Shown piece after piece: positions 47,018-58,815 of a DNA stretch of 64,000 nt. Every line of letters begins with the position of its first letter. The first letter of the stretch is position 1. Position numbers and translations under genes: made by a program. Under the pieces are notes generated by a model, which was not told the origin of the DNA, did not search any database, and was given only the letters and a program-made list of their open reading frames with translations. Origin of the DNA: Bradysia coprophila (taxonomy: Eukaryota > Arthropoda > Insecta > Diptera > Sciaridae); assembly GCF_014529535.1 (NCBI RefSeq), contig NW_023503496.1:1426001-1490000 (forward strand). Direction: 5' to 3'.

Positions 47018-47540
47018 TTGATTTTGATACCACTGAAAGAGCTTGAATCTTTCTACACAATTGCGGTTTTAATGAGCGAAAATAGTCGACGCTCAAATAA
47101 CTGTAATAATTACCGGCATACCTATGATGGTAAACTGAACCATCAGGTCGATTTAGTTTTGAAAAGGCTGCGTCTGTACTGCGATTGGAGCTCCTGCTCA
47201 AAGTTCTGAAAGAACAGGTTAAGACAACCACGAAGGCGGGTGACACCAAATTTTATAAACAGATAGTGTGAGAAATCAACTTAAAGGAAATATTTTTCTT
47301 GAAAATTCAAAATTTTGTTTTTGTTAAGCTCCATATTACATATAAACTTCGCAGCCGTTGACGCAATTGTGTGTCACCGCCTTCGTGATCAACTCAGAGT
47401 TGTCTTAACCTGTTCTTTCAGAACCTTGCTCCTGCTTACCAGACATATTCGGTTGTAATGATGGCGTCTGTGCGGAAGCAACTTTTATCGTCCCTGGTAT
47501 TGAGTTACGCTCTCATCCACATACGATCAGTAGTTACCAC
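47018..47540 (+). pseudogene. Possible Cys-rich coding fragment interrupted by a hAT MITE
   Basis: A plus-strand frame (HTYDGKLNHQVDLVLKRLRL, then CDWSS) stops inside the MITE at 47199-47428. Skipping the MITE and one 8-bp duplication, it would go on as CLPDIFGCNDGVCAEATFIV. The cysteine spacing faintly recalls an LDL-receptor class A repeat but is incomplete. It may be part of the DUF1091 gene region or of an unrelated dead gene. Confidence 0.35.
47199..47428. mobile_element. hAT-type MITE, 230 bp, exact 8-bp target duplication
   Basis: The ends are CAAAGTTCTGAAAGAACAGG and its mirror CCTGTTCTTTCAGAACCTTG. The duplication CTCCTGCT is at 47191-47198 and 47429-47436. Same family as 11151-11549. 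Confidence 0.9.
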
Positions 47541-47815
47541 AGTGAGTTCGATGTTTTTGAAACCATTTTTCGAGGGGTTACCGACTCGAGTAAATGGTGT
47601 CACACGTTGACAAGCTGAGGACTATAGATTGACTGACAATTCGAAAAAGACGCCAAGGGCATGGGCAAATGGTGTCACACGATTTTATAGTAATCGGTAG
47701 CCCCTTGCAATTTGAGGACCGCATCACATTGAAACTCTCGGTCATTTGACAGAAACACAACATTATCAGAGGAGAAAAATTACTTTGTGGATCATACGCT
47801 CCCGAATTGGTAACA

Positions 47816-48402
47816 ATGACATGCAATTTTAAGAGAGTGAATCGGACAACCGAATTTTGGTCATTTGACGGATATTATACACCCTACTTTTCAGCCCTCA
47901 ACAATACCAACAATTTATTTGTTATTACAGAATTTAACGGCTTTTCATTATTCCACAAAGCTCACACGAAATTTCCACTCCAGATTGACGTTACCGTCTA
48001 CTCTCGGCAACAGAACTTAGAGTGGCGACCTCACATGATCGTCCATTACATTGTGGACGTTTGTGCGTATATGAGCGGGATTCTAGAAAATAGATTGTTG
48101 GACATTATTGCGAATGACTTAAAAAAGTACAGTAATTTTATGCATCCATGTCCGCACGGAGTGAGTACCTTTTTGTGTTTAGAAGATTCGGTTAATTTGA
48201 TGTTGTCATTCATTTGAAAAAGGGACATTTTTACTTGAGAAATATGACCTTCAATGACGATCATTTCCCGACCATTGTTCCGAGGGCTGAAGTTTACGTT
48301 GATTTTCAATATTTTATGTATGTGAATGGTACAAGGAAGCGGATGCATTACCTCAGACCGTACTTGGAAGTGAAAACTAATGGAATTGAGTATTTCAAAT
48401 GA
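47816..48402 (+). CDS. DUF1091 family protein, 5' part not resolved
   Basis: Two exons (47816-48160 and 48223-48402, 62-bp intron) encode at least 174 residues. The start shown is the first Met after an upstream stop. The family normally begins with a signal peptide, so a first exon is probably missing from this model. The DUF1091 signature is clear: CNFKRVNRTTEFWSF near the start, RLLDIIANDLKKYSNFMHPCPHG before the intron, then GHFYLRNMTF and EVYVDFQYFMYVNG. These are secreted proteins greatly expanded in flies, with roles not well defined. Conserved cysteines (TCNF, PCPHG) are in place. Confidence 0.8.
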
Positions 48403-48504
48403 TAGTTTGATGTAATTGAAATGGGTTTTGAGCTAGTAGCCTTAAATTTGATAAAATAAACGAGACGATGGCAGGGAAAATTTTATTTCGAAGCTGTCGA
48501 CAGC

Positions 48505-48618
48505 AGGTGTGTTTAAGTTGCATTTTTCATATAAACTACGCAGCCGTTGACGCAATTTGTGTGTCACCGCCTTCGTGATCAACTCAGTGTGGTCTTAACC
48601 TGTTCTTTCAGAACCTTG
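48505..48618. mobile_element. Right-end fragment of the hAT MITE family
   Basis: It ends CCTGTTCTTTCAGAACCTTG like 47199-47428 and shares 'cagccgttgacgcaat'. The left half is missing. Confidence 0.75.
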
Positions 48619-48815
48619 GTTTAATTGAGTTCGTTGGGTAACACTCTTTTCGACATTCTCTTTAAGGGCATGCTTTAAAAAAATTGAAGCTTAAAAGCCT
48701 CCAAACGATTTCCGGTATCCGATGCACAAAAAGTGGTTTGTACCTCGACAGAATAATGATATTTTATGCGTTAGTAGAAGAACAACAGCACAATAAATGG
48801 AAAACAATAATAAAC

Positions 48816-51208
48816 ATAGCTAACGCCGACCCGTACGAAACACCTATTTGTATCATAAGCCTTTACTGTGAAACTCTTCATTTCTTTTACTTCATTCTCT
48901 ACTGAAAAGCTATTCGCGCTTTAAAATCACTTGCATTATCCACTCTTTGCCTTGTTATCATATACAAATTAATTGCCGGAGGCAATATAGACAGCCCCGT
49001 ACGAAGTCAACTTTCATAAATTCCTATTGAAACAGCTATATACCGCTATATTTACCTATATTTTACTATAAATAAACATTTCACAGAGGAATATGTTATT
49101 ATATAGCTCTATATGCCTGTATATAGCTCAATATAGCTATATGACATCTATATATACCTAGTCCATATATGGAATGCCTGAAACACCCCACACACATAAC
49201 AAATTGTCTGTCTTGAGTAAATCAAATCCGATTTCAAATTTTTTTTTCCCTGAAGGATAGTCAAAATAGTGAGGCTAAGTTCGAAGATGGGCATATTCGG
49301 GTCGGCCCTTCGTGAGTTAGGGCCACCTAAGTGATTTAAGGTCTTTTGGTGATATTTATGGCAAAATAAAATGTAAATGACACGGCAAATGATAGGTATT
49401 GTCAATACCAATCCAGGAAAAAAAAGTTTTTTAAAATCGGGTGAGGGGACTGTGAGTTAGGGCCTTAGAAGTGAAAAGCTACTAGGGCCCTATGTGTATT
49501 TTACATAGAACTCAAGTAAATTTAATCCGTTTTTCGTAATTTTTGTTTCATTTGGAAGGTAATCGAACGCCGAATAGAAAGTTGTTGAAAAAAAAATTAA
49601 ATTTGGGTCCTTGGACTAAGGCCACTACTAGGGCCCTATGTGTATTTTACATTGAACTCGAGTAAATTTCATTCGTTTTTCGTAATTTTTGTGTCATTTG
49701 GAAGGTAATCAAAGGCCGAATAGAATGTTGTTGAAAAAAAAAATTGGGTGCTCGGACTAAGGCCGCTACTAGGGCCCTATGTGTATTTTACATAGAACTC
49801 AAGTAAATTTAATCCGTTTTTCGTAATTTTTGTTTGATTTTGAAGGTAATCAAAGGCCGAATAGAATGTGGTTGAAAAAAAAAATTAAATTTGGGTCCTT
49901 GGACTAAGGCCGCTACTAGGGCCCTATGTGTATTTTACATATAACTCGAGCAAATTTCATCCGTTTTTCGTAATTTTTAGACCCGTACGAAGTACTGGGG
50001 TCTTATAGGTTTACGCATACGTTTGTAACACGTAGAATTGGACTCCCTGAGCAAGGGGAAACCTATTGTGGTTGTCTAGAGATGCCAAATCCGCGAAAAA
50101 AAATGTCCGTCTGTCCGTCTGTCTGTCTGCACGATAACTTGAGTAAAACGCATCCGATTTTGAAAATTCTTTTTTTTCCCGTTTGGTAATGTTAAAAAAC
50201 AGGCTAAGTTCGAAGATGAGTGATTTTGGATCGACCCCTCCCGAGCTGTGGCCCAATAAGTGCTTTACGGTTTTTCGAAGATATCTCCGGACATTTAAAC
50301 GTTAAACTTGTAAGTGATACGTCAAATAAAAGGTATTTACAATACCGATCGACAAAAAAAAAGTTTATGGAAATCGGATGACCGACTCGTGAGTTAGACC
50401 CCTTGGTGTGGAACAGGCACAGGGCGGCAAGCAGTTTTTGCTTGTAGGTCGGCCACATTTGAACATATTTCGTCTGTTTTAGCTTTATTAGATAGGTATT
50501 GACCGTACCAATCAGGGAAATTTTTTTTTTATGAAATTATGTTCTCCGGAGCGTGAGCTAGGTCTCTTGGAGTGAGCTCTTATCTGGCTACTCGGCCGTA
50601 CAGTGAACGTGGTGTATTTTGACAATATCTCGAGTAAATTTTGACCGAATTTCATGAATTTTTTTTTGTTTGAAAGGTATTAACGAATGTAAAGCGTCGG
50701 TACTATTTCCGGTCTCCTAACAAAATGGCTGCCGGCGGCCATATTGGATTTTAGTAAAATAGAAATATCTTGGGAAAAATGATACTTAGAGAGTTTCTGT
50801 TAACATGGAAATAATTTGTTATGTGTGTGGGGTTTCAGGCATTCCATATATGGACATCTATATATACCCATATACAGCTATATTGAGCTATGTACAGGCA
50901 TATAGAGCTATATAATAGCATATATTTATCTGTGAAATGTTTATTTATAGTGAAATATAGTTAAATATAGCGGTATATAGCTGTTTAAATAGGAATTTAT
51001 GAAATTTGTCTTCGTACGGGGCTGTCTATATTGCCTCCGGCAATTTAGTTGTATATGATAACAAGGCAAAGAGTGGATAATGTAAGTGATTTTAAAGGGA
51101 GAATAGTTTTTCAGCAGAGAAGAAAATGAAGTAAGAGAAATGAAGAGTTTCACATTAAAGGCTTTTGATACGAATAGGTGTTTCGTACGGGTCGGCGTTA
51201 GCTATGTT
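48816..51208. mobile_element. 2.4-kb composite element with about 350-bp inverted ends
   Basis: The ends are ACATAGCTAACGCCGACCCG and its mirror. The arms continue through AGCCCCGTACGAAG and a patch of TATATAGC repeats. Inside lie a tandem array (49484-49980) and a segment starting AGACCCGTACGAAG at 49979. The part 50100-51157 is nearly identical to 54790-55860. The right arm at 51156 (CACATTAAAGG) is the empty form of the site used by the element at 55861. No coding content. Confidence 0.78.
49484..49980. repeat. Tandem repeat of about 145 bp, four copies
   Basis: AGGGCCCTATGTGTATTTTA starts units at 49484, 49630, 49771 and 49918. Inverse copies form the array at 53780-54365. A single piece lies at 51225-51320. 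Confidence 0.88.
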
Positions 51209-51798
51209 TTGTTTCATTTTGAAGGTAATCAAAGGCCGAATAGAATGTAGTTGAAAAAAAAAATTAAATTTGGATCCTCGGACTGAGGCCGATACTAGGC
51301 CCTATGTGTATTTATACTCACTGATTTGGCATCTCCAGACAACCACAATAGGTTTCAACTTACTCAGGGAGTCCAATTCGACGTGTTACAAACGTATGCG
51401 TACAAATCTAAAAATCTCACATTAAATTTCGCGAAAAATGTCCAATGTTTTCTGTGGCTTATCCACCATGGACACAACATCTACACTGAACCGAGAATAT
51501 ATTTTTTCTGTGATTTTAGTTGCTCATTTCACGATCAATAAACAGTGAGAAACTCCCTGAGTAGTCACTACAGTAAAAGAAATTGTTTTCGATCTTGTCG
51601 TCAGCCATTCACAAACACTGACAGTGTAGTCTCTGCGACTTGGATTTTATTTAAATTCTTTTTTGGTCATAAAAATTTGTACTTTGCGCCTTCACATAAA
51701 CTTTGGAAATGGAAAAACTTGCACAGCATCCCACATGGGTTAACATTCGCTGAACGATTTTATTGGGGAATTTACCACGAAAAAAACGAAAATAAATT

Positions 51799-53098
51799 TT
51801 AACTGTCCACCAGTTGCGAGTCTTCAAGATCGTCCTCATCGTCATCATCATCATCATTTCCATCTGGCACATACTCATCCGAACTCCCGTCGTCAATGAA
51901 AGGATCCTCCAAATCGTAGTCATCTTCTTCTGCATCTGAATCGTCATTACCAGCGCCTATTCGGCCATTTCCAGTGGCATTCCGATTACGTCGCTGCGGC
52001 AGATTCACTTGTGGAACATGGGTAACGGTTACGGCTGTTGTGTTTGCTGTCGGATTATAAATATCTGATTGGAGCCGTTAGACAATCTACACAGTCGTTG
52101 CGAACGTTGCGACTTACTTGCTGGTGGATGACTCAATTGGATGAAATGCTGTGGATTTCGGCGATAGCATGCCGCTCCCCAAGGACAGGCTGGCGTTCCG
52201 GCTGGAGCGCTTGGTAGATTTGGTCGCCTGTAGTCGACGTCTCCTGGATGGGCGAGTTCAGTGCGGTGAGCAGGATTTCGTCTGTAATGCAAAGAATTTG
52301 AGTGAGGAGTATGGGAAGCACTTACACCTTTTCAGATAAAGCAACGAAGACTCTAAATGTCGATTCCATCAGCTAAGGATGATGCACGAATCGTGTTTAT
52401 TTAAGGGTACCAGCGGACGTTGTGGCTCGCTACGTAATTCTATCCGTCACAACAATTGGCTGAGAATGTCAACCGAAGATCAGGCAGGCGGAGCATCGCA
52501 TTCCCGAAGAAACACTCTCACCGTCAAGCAAACTGTGCGGTTCTCACCTGAAACACTTAATCCCGTAATTGCATGACTGTCGTTTCGGCTTCACATCTTC
52601 GATTTTCGGCACCAGTGTCGGTGCAGGCGTCAATGCATTCGAACTTGCAGTGTCCTCGGGCTCATCTTTGATTTCTTGTTTAACAACCACTTGTTGCTCA
52701 TCTGATGCATTCGATGCATTTGGTTCATTAGCATCAGGTGTTTCTGTCTTAACAACTACTGGTACTGGCACTGCACCACTTTCCGATTCTGTTGAAGTAC
52801 TGTCGGCTGTTCGCAGTTCTGCTTCGTTGGGAACATTTCTGTGCAGTTCGCTGACTCGAATGCCTCCTCGCGATGGTGATAGAAGATTGGCCAGAGGAAC
52901 TATAGCGATTGTGCTGTTCGATGGCTTTGTTTGTTCGGACTGACTGTTTACTGAAGTGGAATGTGGTTCAGGTTGATTGTCGATGTCAGGTGAAATGTCG
53001 TTAGAAGGTTTTTGTATCGATTCCGTTGGATTTGGTTTTGCAATCTTATCGTTATTGTTTGTGGCGTCAAGAAGCCATTGCGGCAATTTTCGTTTCAT
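51799..53098 (-). CDS. APLF-like protein: Ku-binding-like motif, two PBZ zinc fingers, acidic tail
   Basis: Three exons (53098-52548, 52281-52118, 52064-51799) join in phase to 326 residues. The protein opens with KRKLPQWLL, which fits the Ku-binding motif of APLF (human KRILPTWML). After a long disordered Ser/Pro/Glu region come two poly-ADP-ribose-binding zinc fingers, CNYGIKCFRRNPAHRTELAH (split by intron 1) and CPWGAACYRRNPQHFIQLSH. The C-terminus is acidic, with EDDYDLEDPFIDDG and DEYVPDG followed by a run of Asp, like the histone-binding tail of human APLF. The N-terminal FHA domain of vertebrate APLF is absent. The expected role is scaffolding of non-homologous end joining at PARylated chromatin. 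Drosophila CG6171 is a likely relative. Confidence 0.88.
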
Positions 53099-53701
53099 AA
53101 TTATTGCAGGGAGTACAATTTAACATCAAACACAGACGACCACAACACGACAAGTTTTGACTTAATTTTGCAACACAAACTTTGTTGCTGTTTGCTTCTT
53201 GGATGTTGTGAAATCTATTTGCGCACAGAAAACTGACATCTCAAATGAATGGAACGGATGGAAATGAAACGTCAGAAAGAGAAATGATAAAAATGATTGT
53301 GGGATGTTGCACCAGATGGCGGTTGAGTATAAAATAAAAAGAAATTGGCGCGCTGCGTTTAATCGGTTTAATCAAAGAATAAACCACTGAAGCAACGCAC
53401 TCCAAGAACAGAATTCAAATAAGAGACCTCCACGACTCAGTAGATCAAAATTCTCATAAAAATTCATTTTTAGACCCGTACGAAGTACTGGGGTCTTATA
53501 GGTTTACGCATACGTTTGTAACACGTCGAATTGGACTCCCTGAGTAAGGGGAAACCTATTGTGGTTGTCTAGAGATCTATACGTGACCCTAGTGCGTCTG
53601 TCATCCTACTTTGACCGTAAACCTATTGCGCCGGTTAATGTAGTTAAAGTAAAATTATTATGTAATGTGTACATCTTACAAATTGCGCATAGCGCAATTA
53701 C

Positions 53702-54794
53702 GAAGCCCCGTACGACGTTCCTTTCAAATGAAACAAAAATTTCAAATCGCCCTAAAATTTTATTTTTTTGAAGAGCCTAGTATCGGCCTCAGTCCGAGGA
53801 CCCAAATTTAAAATTTTTTTCAACTACATTCTATTCGGCCTTTGAGTACCTTCCAAATGAAACAAAAATTACGAAAAACGGATGAAATTTGCTATATGTA
53901 AAATACACATAGGGCCCTAGTATCGGCCTCAGTCCGAGGACCCAAATTTAATTTTTTTTTCAACTACATTCTATTCGGTCTTTGATTACCTCCCAAATGA
54001 AACAAAAATTACGAAAAACGGATGAAATTTGCTCGAGTTATATGTGAAATACACATAGGGCCCTAGTAGCGGCCTTAGTCCAAGGACCCAAATTTAATTT
54101 TTTTTCAACAACATTCTATTCGGCCTTTGATTAACTCCCAAATAAAACAAAAATTTCGAAAAACGGATGAATTTTGCTCGAGTTATATGTAAAATACACA
54201 TAGGGCCCTAGTAGTGGCCTTAGTCCAAGGACCCAAATTTAATTTTTTTTCAACAACATTCTATTCGGCCTTTGATTACCTTCCAAATGAAACAAAAATT
54301 ACGAAAAACGAATGAAATTTACTCGAGTTCTATGTAAAATACACATAGGGCCCTAGTAGCATTTCACTTCTAAGGCCCTAACTCACGGCCCACTTACCCG
54401 ATTTTAAAAAACTTTTTTTTCCTGGATTGGTATTGACAATTGCCGTGTCATTTACATTTCCATCGTTTATTTTGCCATAAATATCACCAAAAGACCTTAA
54501 ATCACTTAGGTGGCCCTAACTCACGAAGGGCCGACCCGAATATGCCCATCTTCGAACTTAGCCTCACTATTTCGACTATCTTTCAGGGGAAAAAAAATTT
54601 TTGAAATCGGATTTGATTTACTCAAGATATCGACGTGACAGACGGACAGACGGACAGACGGACAGACAAAATTTTTATTGCAGATTCGTCATCTATGAAC
54701 ATAGGCAAACACTTTGCCCTTACCGTCTGCTTCGAATTCCATCAATTACACACGGCATCGTAATCCTATAAGCCCCTTTGTACTTCGTACGGGG
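53702..54794. mobile_element. Repeat element bounded by AGCCCCGTACGA ends
   Basis: AGCCCCGTACGA at 53702 is mirrored by CTTCGTACGGGGCT near 54794. It contains five inverse units of the 145-bp repeat and a GACAGACG microsatellite (54640-54670). Confidence 0.65.
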
Positions 54795-55860
54795 CTAAAA
54801 AGTCCGTCTGTCCGTCTGTCCGTCTGTCTGTCTGCACGATAACTTGAGTAAAACGCATCCGATTTTGAAAATTCTTTTTTTTCCCGTTTGGTAATGTCAA
54901 AAGACAGGCTAAGTTCGAAGATGAGTGATTTTGGATCGACCCCTCCCGAGCTGTGGCCCAATAACTGCTTTACGGTTTTTCGAAGATATCTCCGGACATT
55001 TAAACGTTAAACTTGTAAGTGGTACGTCAAATAAAAGGTATTTACAATACCGATCGACAAAAAAAAAGTTTATGGAAATCGGATGACCGACTCGTGAGTT
55101 AGACCCCTTGGTGTGGAACAGGCACAGGGCGGCAAGCAGTTTTTGCTTGTAGGTCGGCCACATTTGAACATATTTCGTCTGTTTTAGCTTTATTAGATAG
55201 GTATTGACCGTACCAATCAGGGAAAAAAAGTTTTATGAAATTATGTTCTCCGGAGCGTTAGCTAGGTCTCTTGGAGTGAGCTCTTATCTGGCTACTCGGA
55301 AGTACAGTGAACGTGGTGTATTTTGACAATATCTCGAGTAAATTTTGACCGAATTTCATGATTTTTTTTTTGTTTGAAAGGTATTAACGAATGTAAAGCG
55401 TCGGTACTATTTCCGGTCTCCTAACAAAATGGCTGCCGGCGGCCATATTGGATTTTAGTAAAATAGAAATATCTTGGGAAAAATGATACTTAGATACTTC
55501 TGTTAACATGGAAATAATTTGTTATGTGTGTGGGGTTTCAGGGATTCCATATACGGACATCTATATATACCTATATACAGCTATATTGAGCTATATACAG
55601 GCATATAGAGCTATATAATAGCATATATTTATCTGTGAAATGTTTATTTATAGTGAAATATAGTTAAATATAGCGGTATATAGCTGTTTAAATAGGAATT
55701 TATGAAATTTGTCTTCGTACGGGGCTGTCTATATTGCCTCCGGCAATTTAGTTGTGTATGATAACAAGGCAAAGAGTGGATAATGTAAGTGATTTTAAAG
55801 GGAGAATAGTTTTTCAGCAGAGAAGAAAATGAAGTAAGAGAAATGAAGAGTTTCACATTA

Positions 55861-58759
55861 CAGTCGAAGAAATTTAGTTTTCGGGTTTTCCAAAGGTATT
55901 AATCTTATTTAACCCACACTTTATCCCACAACAATGGAATCCACAAATTTAAATTTAGTTAACACAGCGGTCGCAATGACGGCGCTGCAGTCACGATTTC
56001 AAAATGTGATATAGGGTGGATAAACTAAATTTTGGTTTTGGTTACATTTTCTCTTGGTTTTTAATTATTACATCAGGCTTCTAAATTAAGAGTACCTTTA
56101 TGCAATATCAACCATTTGAGTTTCAAAAAAGATGTTTTGTATCAGTGAACGATATAGGAAAGCGTTCAGTACGTCTCAACATACAAAAGAACGTAAAATA
56201 TAATTGTACATTTAGCCACCCTACGTCCGTCATCGCTTCTATTGTCTTCAAAAACATATTGTGTGCTTGTCATGATAAGTATCAGACGTTTGTTTATTTA
56301 TGTGTCTCATCTAAAATACTGGCCAGCAAAATTTTGATCATAAAATTCAACGGCAAAATTGATCTAAATGTTAAAATAATTGTGAATAATAGTGAAGTTA
56401 ATGTGGTTTTGTTTTCTCTTCATAAAGGAATTTGCATCAGTTCGATGTAAAGTGCGGAGCACCATTAGAAAAAAAAACTTGTCGCTGAAGAATGATCAAA
56501 AAGTTGCTGGACGTAGTAGCTACAATTAATGCTTTGCAGGATATAGAATAAAAATTAGAGAAACACCAAGAGCCGTCCATTTGAAGTCTTCACAATCATC
56601 ATTTCAACTAAAGGCTTTTTTTAAACGAAACGCAGATTCGGAACATTCTTTTTCGCCAAATTACAATTTGGCATAGGAAATAAATTCAATTCTTTGTATA
56701 AGTGAAGCTCATGAATGAGCTCAATCATGAAAACAGAATCTGGTCAGGAATAAGATAAGAATATGAATATATGACGAACTTCAAAGTTCCTGATTTATAA
56801 TCCTGAGATGCCTGCTCATGCAATTATGCGATTTACGATTTCCAAAGAATTTTAATATCAACTTTTAGACAAAATAACAATTTCCAAGTCTGTTTTCTAT
56901 TTGATTTATTTGATGTATTTCCGACCTCGTTCTAGGGTAATAAAATTTTCTGTGGATTATTTGTAACTTCATGAAAATATTGAGATGGAAAACCTCAGAA
57001 ACATTCACATAAAAATTATGCTTTCCTAACTAATGTTGAAATAGCCTTTTTGCACTCATTAGGAACTTAGGAAAATAACTACTGGGCAGTCGAGACGGTT
57101 TACTTGTAGTCCGAAATTATATTTTGGCTTCGTAGAACACAGATAAACACAAGATAGAGGAATTATATGATATGCAGTACATACTGTCCCGTACAATCTT
57201 TTTCTAAATAAAAGTTATAGTCAAATCGACAATATTGTATTATTTGGCGATTTGTCATATTTTGGAGTTTCTTCACACTTTGGCGATTTTTCTTGACAAT
57301 TCATCATATTTAGTTGATTTGTTAAATCATCAAGAAAAGTCTCAGAAGTGTGAAGAAACGCCATAAAGACAAATTTTCAATTCTCTATGATCCTTGGAGT
57401 TTCTTTACTCTTTGGCGATATTTCTTGGTCTTTCTTCACATTATGGCGATTTTTCTTGTTGATTTAACAAATCAACCATAATGATGAATTGCCAAGAAAA
57501 ATCGATAGAGTGTGAAGAGAAGAAGAGAAAAATCGCCAGAGTGTGAGGAAACGCCAAAGTGTAAAAATACGTTTTTGAAATGTCTCTACATTATCTTTCG
57601 TAAAATGATAGTGTCCTCGGGATCTTTCGTTAAAGTATGAATTTCCTAGGATCGAACAAGATGCCGTTACCTGACGTAAAATAAGAGTTTCCTTAGGATC
57701 GAACCAGGCAGCATTTCGTAACTTTTATAAAAGGATAGATTCACTAGCTTCGAACAAATAACGCCTTTTAGATAAATTTCGTAAAAGGATAAATTTCCAA
57801 GGATTTGTTTAATCACCACGAAGAATCGCCAAAGTGTGATGAAACGCAACAACGACAAATTTATCATTCTTTGTTTTTGCCGGCGTTTCTTCATCCCTTG
57901 CCAATTTTTTATTTTTGGCGATTCTTCATGGGAATCATGATTAATGACGGCTACGAGCTTTAGCGAAAACGAATGAGATGTGCCGATCCGAATCTGCGAG
58001 CGAACTTCCGTTTCGTTAAAAAAAACCTTTAGTTGAAATGATGATGATGAAGATTTCAAATGGACGGCTCTTGGTGTATCTCTAATTTTGATTCTATATC
58101 CTGCAAAGCATTAGTTGAAGCTATTGCGTCCAGCAACTTTTTGATCATTCTTCAGCGACAAGTTTTTTTTCTAATGGTGCTCCGCACTTTACATCGAACT
58201 GATGCAAATTCCTTTATGAAGAGAAAACAAAACCACATTAACTTCACTATTATTCACAATTATTTTAACATTTAGATCAATTTTGCCGTTGAATTTAATG
58301 ATCAAAATTTTGCTGGCCAGCATTTTAGATGAGACACATAAATAAACAAACGTCTGATACATATCATGACAAACACACAATATGTTTTTGAAGACAATAG
58401 AAGCGATGACGGACGTAGGGTGTACATTTCAATTATATTTTACGTTCTTTTGTATGTTGAGACGTACTGAACGCTTTCCTATATCGTTCACTGATACAAA
58501 ACATCTTTTTTCAAACTCAAACGGTTTATATTGCATAAATTTACTCTTAATTTAGAAGCCTAATATAATAATTAAAAACCAAGAGAAAATGTAGCTAAAA
58601 CCACCCTATATCACATTTTGAAATCGTGACTGCAGCGCCGTCATTGTGACCGTTGTGTTAACTAAATTTAAATTTGTGGATTCCATTGTTGTGGGATAAA
58701 GTGTGGGTTAAATAAGATTAATACCTTTGGAAAACCCGAAATCTAAATTTCCTCGACTG
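55861..58759. mobile_element. Complete long-TIR (about 0.78 kb) TA-target DNA element
   Basis: It starts CAGTCGAAGAAATTTAG and ends with the mirror CTAAATTTCCTCGACTG, flanked by TA on each side. The undisturbed target is visible at 51150-51165, with a single TA. Inverted arms run 55861-56650 and about 57975-58759. Each arm carries the same 116-codon frame (56100-56450 plus strand; partly 58189-58540 minus). The middle holds 'ttggcgatt' palindromes and 52-bp satellite-like units. No transposase is recognised, so it is probably mobilised in trans by a Tc1/mariner-type enzyme. Confidence 0.9.
56100..56450 (+). other. Conserved 116-codon frame inside the TIR arm
   Basis: MQYQPFEFQKRCFVSVNDIG... 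is open here and, with few residue changes, also at 1497-1847 (minus). It is damaged by a small indel in the right arm (58189-58540). No family is recognised and there is no zinc finger or DDE motif. Conservation may only reflect the youth of the copies. Confidence 0.35.
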
Positions 58760-58815
58760 TATAGGCTTTTGATACGAATAGGTGTTTCGTACGGGTCGGC
58801 GTTAGCTATGTTTTT

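Larger units (their letters stand above)
54795..58815. mobile_element. Second copy of the composite element, split by the long-TIR element
   Basis: 54795-55860 matches 50100-51157. The right terminus resumes after 58761 as TAGGCTTTTGATACG...GTTAGCTATGTT, matching 51158-51208. The intervening 55861-58759 is an independent insertion. Confidence 0.82.

Noticed and set aside
49484-54365. CRISPR-like arrays
   Set aside because: The roughly 145-bp units are ordinary tandem repeats without unique spacers, in an insect genome.
57667-58059. 130-codon frame in the long-TIR element
   Set aside because: It runs through satellite-like units and palindromes and has low-complexity composition. The copy at 1103-1366 shares only part of it.
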